A DNA stretch of 64,000 nt, taken from an uncultured Bacteroidia bacterium. Lineage in GTDB: Bacteria; Bacteroidota; Bacteroidia; Bacteroidales; UBA932. The stretch covers positions 43,099-107,098 of the forward strand of contig CACZHP010000015.1 in the NCBI GenBank assembly GCA_902780935.1, in the 5' to 3' direction. How positions within the stretch are numbered: position 1 is the first letter of the stretch; every line of letters starts with the position of its first letter. The position numbers were made by a program, and so were the translations under genes. Below are positions 7,409-15,387 of the stretch, one piece after another. A model generated the notes under the pieces. It had not been told where the DNA came from. It was given only the letters and a program-made list of their open reading frames with translations, and did no database searches.

Positions 7409-8311
7409 TCAAGCGAAGATGAATATCAAGACGGACACGACAAGGCAATATAGGGCGAACCAGCCGAGTTTGGAACGTCTGACAAGGGCGACCATAGCCT
7501 TGCAGGCGAAGAGGCCAGCCAGGAAGGCCGCGATGAAGCCAACGGCAAGGCAGACCGGACTCAATCCGCCGCCGAGCTCGGCATGGCCGGTCGCGGCTTT
7601 CAAGACATCAAGAGCCTGCTCGCCGATGATGGGGACAAGCACCATGAGGAAGGAAAACTGGGCAATCACCTCCCTTCTGACTCCGCAAAGAAGCCCGGTG
7701 GCGATCGTCGTGCCGGAGCGGGAGAGTCCGGGAGCCACGGCCAGAGCCTGGCCTATTCCAACCACAAAGGCCTGCCAATAGTTGATTCCGTTTCTGACAG
7801 GGCTTTCCCCGACAGGAGAGGTGTCCCCGGAGCTCCCTACGCTTCGCGCCCTATCCGGGTAAATGTCCGCTCCGGGGACACCTCTCCTGCCGGAACGCAC
7901 GCCGGAACCGTTTCCGAAGAAATCGGAGAGAAGCAGCAGGGCGGCGGTGACGAGGAGACAGACAGCCACAGTGGTCAGGCTGTCGCCAAAAAGAGCCTCC
8001 ACCTGATCCTTCAGCAGGAACCCGACCAGGGCCACCGGGATCATCGAGACAATGATCTTGAAGATATAGTCCGTCTCTTCGTTATACTTGAACTTGAAGA
8101 ATCCGGAAAAGAGCTTGCATATCGGCTTCCAGAAAACCACGATCGTGCTCAGCACTGTAGCCAGATGGACTGTCACAGTGAAATCCAGGAAACCTTCCCC
8201 ATCGACTCCCAACAGCTCCTTGACGATCATCAGGTGACCGCTGGAGCTGACAGGCAGGAACTCGGTGAGCCCCTGTACTATTCCCAAAAGGAGAGCTTGC
8301 AGCCAATTCAT
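7409..8311 (-). CDS. uppP: Undecaprenyl-diphosphate phosphatase with an in-frame palindromic insertion
   Basis: Integral membrane UppP/BacA that dephosphorylates undecaprenyl diphosphate, recycling the lipid carrier for peptidoglycan. Both active-site regions are intact: GLTEFLPVSSSGHL (residues 14-27) and PGLSRSGTTIATG (195-207). The protein is 300 residues, longer than the 260-280 I expect. The excess sits at about residues 133-172 in the loop between two membrane segments, which is hydrophilic, rich in G, S, R and P (GNGSGVRSGRRGVPGADIY...) and is encoded by DNA with a perfect 21-bp inverted repeat. Flanking sequence resumes the family pattern (YWQAFVVGIGQALAV). The insertion keeps frame and probably function. 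Middle of an operon: one base from each neighbour. Confidence 0.93.
   Translation of the reverse strand: MNWLQALLLGIVQGLTEFLPVSSSGHLMIVKELLGVDGEGFLDFTVTVHLATVLSTIVVFWKPICKLFSGFFKFKYNEETDYIFKIIVSMIPVALVGFLLKDQVEALFGDSLTTVAVCLLVTAALLLLSDFFGNGSGVRSGRRGVPGADIYPDRARSVGSSGDTSPVGESPVRNGINYWQAFVVGIGQALAVAPGLSRSGTTIATGLLCGVRREVIAQFSFLMVLVPIIGEQALDVLKAATGHAELGGGLSPVCLAVGFIAAFLAGLFACKAMVALVRRSKLGWFALYCLVVSVLIFIFA
7813..7889. repeat. Palindromic element inside uppP
   Basis: Two perfect 21-base inverted arms, 7813-7833 (CAGGAGAGGTGTCCCCGGAGC read on plus, 21 bases; key core GAGGTGTCCCC) and 7869-7889, flank a 35-base centre containing GCTTCGCG. The whole unit is translated in the uppP frame without a stop. 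It resembles the intergenic palindrome before clpB in size, in the GTGTCCCC core of its arms and in a GCGAAGCG motif in the centre. I infer a mobile or formerly mobile palindromic repeat that inserted in frame. Confidence 0.8.
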
Positions 8312-8312
8312 C

Positions 8313-8561
8313 TCACTTCTTGCTATCCTCCGCCTCAGCGGGACGCCTCATGATGGCTATAATCACTATCACGACTCCGCATATTATGACCACGGGAGCC
8401 GCCACAAGCCTGCGGAAATCGAACATCGCCCAATTGAAGACCTGCGGATCCTTGACCCCTCCGCCCATCATCAGGATGAAGCCGGCCAGCATGACAAGGA
8501 ATCCCATCAGGATCCAGCGGAGCCCCTTCCTGGTTATAGCCATCTTTGTGTTATCTGCCAT
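8313..8561 (-). CDS. DUF3098 family small membrane protein
   Basis: An 82-residue protein with two transmembrane segments (about residues 15-35 and 51-69) separated by a short polar loop (KDPQVFNWAMFDFRR). It matches DUF3098, a family I know from the same place between ftsX and uppP in Bacteroidetes genomes. Function unknown; context suggests the cell envelope or division. One base separates it from the uppP start, so it is co-transcribed. Confidence 0.85.
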   Translation of the reverse strand: MADNTKMAITRKGLRWILMGFLVMLAGFILMMGGGVKDPQVFNWAMFDFRRLVAAPVVIICGVVIVIIAIMRRPAEAEDSKK

Positions 8562-8579
8562 ATCTGAAACTATTCAATA

Positions 8580-9458
8580 TCAATAATATAATTCGTCCTT
8601 CGGGAGTGAGACCAGCTTACCCACCACAAGATAGGTGCTGACAAAGCAGATCACCACGCCGCTGACAACGACTATCCCCAACACGACAAGCAGCAGGTCG
8701 AGACTGAACACCTCGAAAAGCTGCGAGACTTCCCGCCTGACTATGAACAGCGCCCCAAGCAGCATCAGGATAGCCAGCAGTGCCGAGAAAAGCCCCTGGA
8801 ATATGGACTGGCCCAGGAAAGGTCCCCGGATGAAGGACTTGGTGGCTCCGACAAGTTTCATCGTGTGGATGGTGAAACGCTTGGAGAACACATTGAGTCT
8901 CACGGTGTTGTTTATCAGGACAAAGGAGATGAACAGAAGCAGGGCCACGAACACGGCGAGGACCAGGGAGATCTTCGCCAGATTGGTGTTCAGCTTGTCG
9001 ACAAGGGACTTCTGGTACACTACTTCCTCCACGAGCGGGGATCCGGCGATCTCCTTCCTAACGACCTCCAGGCTGTCAGAGCTGACATATTCAGCCTTCA
9101 AATTGACATCGATGGACACTGGGATCGGAGCGGTCTCGAAGACATTAAGGAAATCATTCCCAAGCATGTCGGCCATCTCCTTGGTGCCCTCAGCCTTGGA
9201 GACAAACCTCGTCCCCTTGATATAAGGCCGAGCATCCAGCGAGGTCGCGAATTCCATGGCATCGTCCTCAGACACATCTTGTTTCATGAGCACTGATATC
9301 TGGACATTCTCCTTGAAATAATCCGACACGCTCTTGGCGTTGACCAGCAGAAGACTGGCCACACCGACAAGGAAAAGCACCAAGGTGATGCTTATCACAC
9401 TCGAGATCCAGGCCCCCGCCAGCCTTCTCTTTATCAATCTATTCTCACCTGCAGACAT
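8580..9458 (-). CDS. ftsX: Cell division protein FtsX
   Basis: Inner-membrane FtsX, 292 residues, the permease-like partner of FtsE that activates peptidoglycan hydrolases at the septum. Layout: cytoplasmic N-terminus, first membrane segment (about residues 16-39), a large extracytoplasmic domain with SDYFKENVQISVLMKQDVSE, then three membrane segments with the FtsX-typical MKLVGATKSFIRGPFLGQ. It is the first gene of the operon reading toward lpxH. No ftsE lies beside it here, which is usual in this phylum. Confidence 0.93.
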   Translation of the reverse strand: MSAGENRLIKRRLAGAWISSVISITLVLFLVGVASLLLVNAKSVSDYFKENVQISVLMKQDVSEDDAMEFATSLDARPYIKGTRFVSKAEGTKEMADMLGNDFLNVFETAPIPVSIDVNLKAEYVSSDSLEVVRKEIAGSPLVEEVVYQKSLVDKLNTNLAKISLVLAVFVALLLFISFVLINNTVRLNVFSKRFTIHTMKLVGATKSFIRGPFLGQSIFQGLFSALLAILMLLGALFIVRREVSQLFEVFSLDLLLVVLGIVVVSGVVICFVSTYLVVGKLVSLPKDELYY

Positions 9459-9482
9459 CCGCTAGTTCCTTCAAATCAGGTT

Positions 9483-9512
9483 CAAATATAGTGAATTATC
9501 AAAATATGAAAA
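9483..9512 (-). promoter_or_regulatory. Putative promoter of the ftsX operon
   Basis: On the minus strand TATATTTG (9483-9490) matches the Bacteroidetes -7 element; an imperfect -33 element TTTC lies 18 bases upstream (9509-9512). Transcription would begin about 20 bases before the ftsX ATG. On the plus strand TACCTTCG at 9521-9528 could be the -7 element for the divergent gene at 9546. Confidence 0.4.
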
Positions 9513-9545
9513 AAAATTCTTACCTTCGCGATACAATTAATTAAT

Positions 9546-10370
9546 ATGGGAAATCCCGTCAACAAAGTCTTGTTCGTCAATTCGGAGATCATGCCGTTTC
9601 TCCCTGAGAGTCCGATCGCGAAGATCGGACGCTACCTGCCGCAGGGCATCCAGGAGAGGAAAAAACAGATCAGGGCTTTTATGCCCCGCTACGGGTGTAT
9701 CAACGAAAGGAAGAACCAGTTGCACGAGGTTATCAGGCTCTCCGGCATGAATATTATCATCGGGGATGTGGACAGGACACTGGTGATAAAGGTCGCCTCC
9801 ATCGCGGCCGCCAGGATCCAGGTCTATTTCATCGACAACGACGACTTCTTCCGTCGCAAGCATCTCGCTTTCGACCAGGACGGGAAGTTCTTCGATGACA
9901 ATGGCCAAAGGGCCATATTCTTCGCCAGGGGCGTGCTCGAAACGGTCAAGAAACTGCGCTGGGCCCCGGATGTGATCCATTGCCAAGGATGGATATCCCA
10001 CCTGGTTCCCCTCTTCCTGAAGAAAGTCTATTACGGGGATCCCATTTTCGCCGGAAGCAAAGTCGTCACCTCGCTATACAACGAGATCCCGTCCGAGGTT
10101 TTCTCTCAGACATTCAAGGACACAGTTCCTTTCGGAGGCATCAAGCCCTCGGACGTGTCCCTCCTGGAGACCCCCACTGGCATAAATCTTGCGGAAATGG
10201 CTGCCTTGTATTCGGACGGTGTCATTTTCGGCGCCCCCGATCTGGATGAGGGTCTGGTCAAGTACTGCGAGGGACTTAAGATCCCGACCCTTCCCTACAA
10301 CGGAGATTCGATCTCGGACGGCAGCTACATCGACGAATACGACAGTTTTTATCAACAGCTGCAGCAGTAA
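9546..10370 (+). CDS. Glycogen/starch synthase, catalytic N-domain only (GT5-like)
   Basis: A 274-residue protein resembling only the N-terminal Rossmann domain of bacterial glycogen synthase: KVLFVNSEIMPF at the start, PRYGCINERKNQLHEV, and PDVIHCQGWISHLVPLFLK (the DVxHxxxW region). The C-terminal ADP-glucose-binding half of full GT5 enzymes is missing. In other Bacteroidales a protein of this type precedes a DUF4270 lipoprotein, and that pairing is preserved (adjacent TAA-ATG). Whether it makes glucan or has another role is unknown; lacking the second domain it may not be a classical synthase. Confidence 0.82.
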   Translation: MGNPVNKVLFVNSEIMPFLPESPIAKIGRYLPQGIQERKKQIRAFMPRYGCINERKNQLHEVIRLSGMNIIIGDVDRTLVIKVASIAAARIQVYFIDNDDFFRRKHLAFDQDGKFFDDNGQRAIFFARGVLETVKKLRWAPDVIHCQGWISHLVPLFLKKVYYGDPIFAGSKVVTSLYNEIPSEVFSQTFKDTVPFGGIKPSDVSLLETPTGINLAEMAALYSDGVIFGAPDLDEGLVKYCEGLKIPTLPYNGDSISDGSYIDEYDSFYQQLQQ

Positions 10371-12002
10371 ATGAAGAAGATTCTGGCGGCGATCGCCCTC
10401 CTGGCGGCCCTGATGTCTTGTACCAACGTAGATGAGAAACTTGGTGGTGAGTTTATCGCCACCAACATGAAATATGATTTCCACTCCGCCGAGTTTGACC
10501 TCAACGACATCTGGATGAAATCGGCCGACAGCCTGTCCGCCTACTCATCCCGAAGGATCAATTTCGGCGCGATCAGGGACGAGACCTTCGGCCTGTTCCG
10601 CAGGGGCTGTGCCATAGTCCTTGTCCCGGTGGTCGATTCCGTGGATTTCGGAGGCAGCCCCATTTTCCAGAGATTCAAGTTCAGCGCCGGGATCGACAGC
10701 GTTTCAGTGCCCGATCCAAGCCAGTCAAACATTCTCCAGAATGTCCTCGTGTACGACCTTACGGAACCCTTGGATGCTGGGAAGTATTACTCCAACACGG
10801 AGGTCAAGCACGGCTCGAAGAGGATCACCAAGGGGGTGCCGGTGGTCAACGGCACCGACTCCCTCACCTTTGAATTCACTACCGAGTTCGGCCAGAAATA
10901 CTTGAATATCACCCAGGAAGACATGAAGGACTTCGACAGGTACACCTCCAAGTTCCCCGGCATTTACGTGACCACGGAAGACCCTGTCGGTAATGGCGGA
11001 AGGTTCAACATGTTCAAGATGAACATCCTCGAGAAGGCTTCCAACTCAACCTCCTCTTATCCTACCAGGACTGACAACTACGCCGTGATGTACTACAGCG
11101 GCATCTATAAGGGGGAGAGGAGGGACACCAGCCTGATGTTCTATTTCAGTCCCCTGGAGTTCCAGGATCTCAACAGCATCGTAGCGAGCAACACTCTTCC
11201 CAGCCAGTACGTCTTCAACGTGGACTATCATGAGTCCAGCGGCCTCGCCGGTAAAGTCGGGGACAGGATGTATGTCGAGGGTGGCAGCGGCATCAAGCCG
11301 GTTATCTCGGCTGACGAGATCCGCAGGGTGGTCCTGAACGAGATCTCGTCCAAGGGGGTTGACCCTCAGACGGCACTGATCAGCAAGGCCACGATAGTGA
11401 TGCCTTTTGACTTCCCCGAGGACTACAAATCGATGTACCTCTATCCAGACGTGCTGAGCCCCACGATCAAGATCTCCACCGACACCTCAGTGGTGTTCGC
11501 CGGTCTTACGGACGCGAGCGCCTCCGACGAGAACGAGGGTGACATCAACCGCTCGCTCTGCGTCTACGCTCCCGACATCACCCACCATGTCCAGCAGATC
11601 ATAAGGCAGAAAGACAAGGAAGATATCTCCGACTATGACATCTGGATGCTGATCATGCACATCGAGACCACAACCACAACCAACGCCGAGGCCAGCGAGA
11701 TGGCCCAGTACTACCAGCAGATCGCGTACGCCTCATACGCAAACCAGCTTTACGGCGGAGGATACGGCGGCGGTTATTATGGCGGCTACGGCGGATATGG
11801 CTACGGCGGATACGGATACGGGTACAACAACTACTACAACTACATGATGATGGCCCAATATGCGGCCGCCTCAGCGACAACCACTTCCTCAAGCATGGAA
11901 ATGGACAAGGACCGTTTCTACAAATGCGTTCTCCGGGGTCCCGGAGCCAAGGACGGCCCCACCCCCAAGCTGAAGATCACCTACGCCGTCCCAAAAGAAT
12001 AA
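10371..12002 (+). CDS. DUF4270 family lipoprotein with Gly/Tyr-rich tract
   Basis: A 543-residue predicted lipoprotein: the signal peptide ends in the lipobox LMSC (Cys about residue 17). The body matches DUF4270, a Bacteroidetes family of unknown function. Near the C-terminus (DNA 11751-11842) lies a low-complexity tract of GGGY, GGY and YGY repeats followed by N/Y/M-rich sequence, resembling elastomeric or prion-like sequences; I do not recall such a tract as a general feature of the family. The gene follows the starch-synthase-like gene without any spacer, so the two are surely co-translated. A strong terminator follows at 12021. Confidence 0.85.
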   Translation: MKKILAAIALLAALMSCTNVDEKLGGEFIATNMKYDFHSAEFDLNDIWMKSADSLSAYSSRRINFGAIRDETFGLFRRGCAIVLVPVVDSVDFGGSPIFQRFKFSAGIDSVSVPDPSQSNILQNVLVYDLTEPLDAGKYYSNTEVKHGSKRITKGVPVVNGTDSLTFEFTTEFGQKYLNITQEDMKDFDRYTSKFPGIYVTTEDPVGNGGRFNMFKMNILEKASNSTSSYPTRTDNYAVMYYSGIYKGERRDTSLMFYFSPLEFQDLNSIVASNTLPSQYVFNVDYHESSGLAGKVGDRMYVEGGSGIKPVISADEIRRVVLNEISSKGVDPQTALISKATIVMPFDFPEDYKSMYLYPDVLSPTIKISTDTSVVFAGLTDASASDENEGDINRSLCVYAPDITHHVQQIIRQKDKEDISDYDIWMLIMHIETTTTTNAEASEMAQYYQQIAYASYANQLYGGGYGGGYYGGYGGYGYGGYGYGYNNYYNYMMMAQYAAASATTTSSSMEMDKDRFYKCVLRGPGAKDGPTPKLKITYAVPKE

Positions 12003-12020
12003 AGGGATTCGCGACAAATA

Positions 12021-12052
12021 AAGCCCCGGCTCTTTCGAACCGGGGCTTTTTG
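12021..12052. terminator. Bidirectional terminator between the DUF4270 gene and acpP
   Basis: AAGCCCCGG and CCGGGGCTT form a 9-bp GC-rich stem around a loop of about 10 bases, followed by TTTTT on the plus strand. Located between convergent genes, it can serve the DUF4270 gene and, with the preceding A-run, acpP from the other side. Confidence 0.85.
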
Positions 12053-12072
12053 TCAAAAGTCATGCAAAGGGA

Positions 12073-12330
12073 TTAAGCCTCCTCTTTGCCGGCGATCTTC
12101 TCCTTAACCTTGTCGATCGCATCCTTGACGGTAGCGATAGTGCTGGTCTCCTCATCAGGAATCTTGATTCCAAAAACCCTCTCGAACTCCATGAGAAGCT
12201 CGACGGTGTCAAGAGAATCAGCTCCCAGATCATTTGTGAAATTGGCGGTCTCAGTCACTTCAGACTCCTCGACGCCGAGTTTGTCAACGATGATCGCTTT
12301 GACTTGTTTTACGATTTCTTCTTCAGTCAT
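12073..12330 (-). CDS. acpP: Acyl carrier protein
   Basis: AcpP, 85 residues, carries growing acyl chains on a phosphopantetheine arm in fatty acid and lipid A synthesis. The attachment serine lies in [16 protein letters not shown] (the DSL motif at about residues 38-40). Highly acidic throughout, as expected. In many bacteria acpP is followed by fabF; here it is followed by the terminator and a convergent gene, so it appears to be monocistronic. Confidence 0.96.
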   Translation of the reverse strand: MTEEEIVKQVKAIIVDKLGVEESEVTETANFTNDLGADSLDTVELLMEFERVFGIKIPDEETSTIATVKDAIDKVKEKIAGKEEA

Positions 12331-12382
12331 GGTTATAAAAATTAAATAGTATAATTCTATCCGATATTACACAATAACTCCG

Positions 12383-12414
12383 CAAAGTAAATAAAAAAAC
12401 ATTAATTATCCAAA
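12383..12414 (-). promoter_or_regulatory. Putative acpP promoter
   Basis: On the minus strand TTTG (12411-12414) is followed after 20 bases by TTACTTTG (12383-12390), a one-mismatch fit to the -7 consensus TAnnTTTG. This places the start of transcription about 45 bases before the acpP ATG. Confidence 0.4.
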
Positions 12415-12419
12415 TCCTG

Positions 12420-13205
12420 CTATGACGTGGTAACCGAAGCGGGTTCTTTGCAAAGGTTAAGCCAAATCCTCAAGCCGTTCAAGGAGTTCATCAAATAGAA
12501 TATGTATTTAATAAGCATCACTCCGGCATTTCCCGATCCTGTTCCGCTAAGGAGAGCGACCGTCCAGAGCGAGATGGAAGATATATTCACAAGGATCCAG
12601 ATGTACCATTGCTCCATGAAAGCGAAGCTCAGGAGAACCTGCCCGGCGATATTCAAGGTCATCACCACAGCGTCCAACAGCACCTTGGACTTATTGAATG
12701 AATCGATCTTCCCTGCGGAAAGCTTTGCGGCATCGACAGAGTACAATATCCCGTAAAGGGCGGCGATACCCGCGGCGATCCCAGCGACAAGCCACAGCCA
12801 CTGCTTCCCGGTCAGTTTCCTGGCCCGAACCTTCGTCTCTTCCTCATTCTCCCCGCCCATACTGGCTCCCCTCTTTCTCCACTGCCAGAATCCGATAAAC
12901 TGCATGGGGAGGAAATAAAAAGCGTGCAGAGCGAAATTACCCATTATCCCATTATCGTAGAGTACCACCGTCGCCGCCAGGACATCCAGGAAGCCAAAAA
13001 GGAAGGTCAGCAGATGGCCATTTGCTGAAAGGACAGTATTGATGACTCCCATCACAGACCCGAAAGCGGCCAGAAGCAGCATGAAAGTCTTGACCCCGGG
13101 CTGCTGGAGCTTGAATATGGTCGTGAGCGTGACGGCGACAATCATCCCCGTGACCAGAAAGATATTGAATGCCAGATTAAATCTTTTCTCCGATGTTTTA
13201 TCCAT
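12420..13205 (-). CDS. pnuC: PnuC-family nicotinamide riboside/vitamin transporter
   Basis: A 261-residue membrane protein with about seven hydrophobic segments and the PnuC-type motif around FIGFWQWRKRG (about residues 101-111). PnuC proteins mediate facilitated uptake of nicotinamide riboside for NAD synthesis; related PnuT and PnuX proteins carry thiamine or riboflavin, and the substrate cannot be told here. No kinase gene (nadR, thiamine pyrophosphokinase) is adjacent and I saw no riboswitch upstream. A charged linker (GGENEEETKVRARK) between membrane segments is longer than I would expect. Confidence 0.75.
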   Translation of the reverse strand: MDKTSEKRFNLAFNIFLVTGMIVAVTLTTIFKLQQPGVKTFMLLLAAFGSVMGVINTVLSANGHLLTFLFGFLDVLAATVVLYDNGIMGNFALHAFYFLPMQFIGFWQWRKRGASMGGENEEETKVRARKLTGKQWLWLVAGIAAGIAALYGILYSVDAAKLSAGKIDSFNKSKVLLDAVVMTLNIAGQVLLSFAFMEQWYIWILVNISSISLWTVALLSGTGSGNAGVMLIKYIFYLMNSLNGLRIWLNLCKEPASVTTS

Positions 13206-13245
13206 AACAATCGCGAATATAACAAATCATCTTCTTTAAAATCAC

Positions 13246-13253
13246 TATATTTG
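13246..13253 (+). promoter_or_regulatory. Putative -7 promoter element for the DUF1080 gene
   Basis: TATATTTG matches the Bacteroidetes -7 element exactly; no good TTTG was found at the -33 position. It supports the ATG at 13292 rather than an in-frame start at 13253, which would overlap the element. Confidence 0.35.
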
Positions 13254-13291
13254 TGAACCTGCTGACAAAGACAAATCAAAACACCACAGAT

Positions 13292-14059
13292 ATGCGAAAG
13301 ACATTAACCATCATGACGACACTGGCGATAACCATCGCTGCCACAGCCCAAGAGAAGACATACCCCCAACCAGAACCGATGCGTCCTGGCATGACGGAGT
13401 TCTGGACTCCGCAGCCAAAGGTTGTGACCCCAGGAGACATCCGCACAAACTCAGCTCCCTCGGATGCTATCGTGCTCTTCGATGGGAAAAACCTTGACGC
13501 TTGGCAGTCAGCCGAAGGCGGAGAGGCAAAATGGACTGTCCACGACGGCGTGTTCACCGTCAATAAGCCCTCTGGAGACATCATCACCAAAGAAAGCTTC
13601 GGTAGTTTCCAGCTCCATCTTGAATGGTGCGTACCGAAGAACATCACCGGAGAGAGCCAGGCCAGGGGCAACAGCGGAGTGTTCCTCCAGGACAAGTACG
13701 AGGTGCAGATCCTGGACAACTACAACAACGAGACCTACGCCAACGGCCAGGCAGGGAGCGTTTACAAGCAGGTGATTCCGCTCGCCAACGCGATGCGCAA
13801 GCCCGGGGAGTGGAATGTCTATGACATCATCTACACCGCCCCTATATTCAATGAGGACGGCACCTACAGGGTTGCCCCCACTGTGACCGTGATCCAAAAC
13901 GGGATCGTACTCCTGAACCACTTCACCATCAGGGGTACAACCGAATACATCGGCCATCCGAAGGTCGTGCCACATGGCGACGGCCCTATACGCCTACAGG
14001 CCCACGGCGACCGCAGTGAGCCTATAAGCTTCAGGAATATCTGGCTTAGGAAGATGTGA
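13292..14059 (+). CDS. Secreted DUF1080 protein (3-keto-disaccharide hydrolase family)
   Basis: A 255-residue protein with a signal peptide (MRKTLTIMTTLAITIAATAQ) and one concanavalin-like DUF1080 domain: SDAIVLFDGKNLDAW (about residues 51-65), FQLHLEWCVP, RGNSGVFLQDKYEVQILDN and the C-terminal PISFRNIWLRKM are typical. Members have been described as hydrolases of 3-keto-glycosides, working with Gfo/Idh/MocA-type oxidoreductases. The gene stands alone here; a Gfo/Idh/MocA protein is encoded at 34191. Its stop codon abuts the stop of the convergent phosphatase gene. Confidence 0.85.
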   Translation: MRKTLTIMTTLAITIAATAQEKTYPQPEPMRPGMTEFWTPQPKVVTPGDIRTNSAPSDAIVLFDGKNLDAWQSAEGGEAKWTVHDGVFTVNKPSGDIITKESFGSFQLHLEWCVPKNITGESQARGNSGVFLQDKYEVQILDNYNNETYANGQAGSVYKQVIPLANAMRKPGEWNVYDIIYTAPIFNEDGTYRVAPTVTVIQNGIVLLNHFTIRGTTEYIGHPKVVPHGDGPIRLQAHGDRSEPISFRNIWLRKM

Positions 14060-15376
14060 TTATCTCGAGATCCTCGGGTGGGCCTCAAAGACAGAGGCCG
14101 CCCAGGTCTTGAAATCTTCCCATCTGTAATAAGGCCCGGAAACGGGCTTTAATTGTGGAAGTGTGGCCTCAGAGCCGTTTCGAAGCAACTTGAACAGGAT
14201 TTCCGGATTCTTCTTCGAGCGGTAAAGCACGAACTGTATGTTGGCCGCCTTGGGTGTGTCATAATTCTGGAACCAGTATTTCACATCCTCAGCCTTGTCC
14301 GGCTCGAATCCGGAACCGTTAATATTCAAAAGTGGACAAATGGCGTTCACTACCGTGTCATGCCCGAAGCGGAAATGGCCCTTATACTCACCTGTCTTGA
14401 CCGCCTCATCCGCCTGGGTGATTATATCCATCAATAGCGGAATCATACGATAGCGATTCCTGGAGTGACCGGCATAGACGGCGTAATTCTCAGCTTCCCA
14501 AAGTTTCAGGAGCTGATCCTTGGTGAATATGTCCTCAAGCCAGTCGCCATCACAATAGTTATGGTATCCCGCCCAAAGGCTGAATAGCTCATAGACAAAC
14601 TCCCTTCGGCCGCCAATCTCCTCAAGGAATCCCCTGTCAGTGAACAACTTCCCAAGGATTGCGTCATAGTCGGTCATCCTGTCCCTAAAGTCCACCGTAC
14701 TTTCCGGTATTCTAACCTCTCCCTCGTAATACTCAGCTATCTCCCTGGGAGCCCCAGTCGAGTTGGTGTACAAGAGGTTGGTATGGAGGGAGTTCATGGC
14801 GACGTCCAGTTTCGGGGCATGCTTCTGGAGACTCACCGTAAAAGCGTTCATGCTCACGATAGCCCTCTGCGAGGTGGAGGCCATGGCAAAAACCTTTCCC
14901 CCGTCCTTGAACACCTCAGGGAAGTCCTCACACATTATCCTGGCAATCTCCATGTGTTGCTCCATACCGAGATCGGTAAGGTCGCCGGTATTGACAAGAG
15001 GCTCGAAGTAGAAATCGTTGAAATCCTCATACAACTCACGTCCCCTTTCCGTGAGGGAGTTAGATGACGCCGCCGCGTCCAGGACTTTTTTCAGGACTGT
15101 ATACGTCGCTGAGTTCCAGGCGTAACGTGATCCATGACGACCATAATGGCTGATGTAGAATGGGCTATATCCCTTCGGTGCGGGAGTCCGCGCGACATCC
15201 TCAAACCTGTAAGGTCCCTCACATCCGGCGAGCTTGTCGCGGCTCGCGGCCACAACATCGATGACATCATATATCTGGGCAGAGAGGGTCCCCGGGAATA
15301 ATGCGAGGACAGCGCAAGAAAGAATAAAAATCTTCCGGGCGTTTACCCGGAAGATTTTAGTGAAATGTGTCTTCAA
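14060..15376 (-). CDS. Secreted histidine acid phosphatase (phytase/MINPP-like)
   Basis: A 438-residue histidine-type phosphatase. The catalytic motif RHGSR is in YISHYGRHGSRYAW (about residues 74-87), and the distal HD acid/base pair in FGHDTVVNAI (about residue 342). The N-terminus is a signal peptide (IFILSCAVLALFPGTLSAQ). Length and the long insertion between the motifs fit the multiple inositol polyphosphate phosphatase group known in Bacteroides, so phytate or inositol phosphates are plausible substrates, not proven. A strong hairpin terminator (15327-15358) is embedded in its first codons, between this gene and the lipoprotein gene upstream. Confidence 0.85.
   Translation of the reverse strand: MKTHFTKIFRVNARKIFILSCAVLALFPGTLSAQIYDVIDVVAASRDKLAGCEGPYRFEDVARTPAPKGYSPFYISHYGRHGSRYAWNSATYTVLKKVLDAAASSNSLTERGRELYEDFNDFYFEPLVNTGDLTDLGMEQHMEIARIMCEDFPEVFKDGGKVFAMASTSQRAIVSMNAFTVSLQKHAPKLDVAMNSLHTNLLYTNSTGAPREIAEYYEGEVRIPESTVDFRDRMTDYDAILGKLFTDRGFLEEIGGRREFVYELFSLWAGYHNYCDGDWLEDIFTKDQLLKLWEAENYAVYAGHSRNRYRMIPLLMDIITQADEAVKTGEYKGHFRFGHDTVVNAICPLLNINGSGFEPDKAEDVKYWFQNYDTPKAANIQFVLYRSKKNPEILFKLLRNGSEATLPQLKPVSGPYYRWEDFKTWAASVFEAHPRISR
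15327..15358 (-). terminator. Terminator embedded in the signal-peptide codons of the histidine phosphatase
   Basis: A perfect 13-bp stem (AAAATCTTCCGGG / CCCGGAAGATTTT) with a 6-base loop, followed on the minus strand by TATTCTTTCTT. It lies 30 bases after the stop codon of the lipoprotein gene at 15388 and just inside the phosphatase reading frame (codons about 7-17). It probably ends most lipoprotein transcripts and may limit phosphatase expression. Confidence 0.7.
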
Positions 15377-15387
15377 AGTAATATCGA

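Noticed and set aside
11751-11842. Short tandem DNA repeats that could suggest a CRISPR array
   Set aside because: They are codons for a Gly/Tyr-rich tract in an intact gene; no spacers of regular length and no cas genes in the window.
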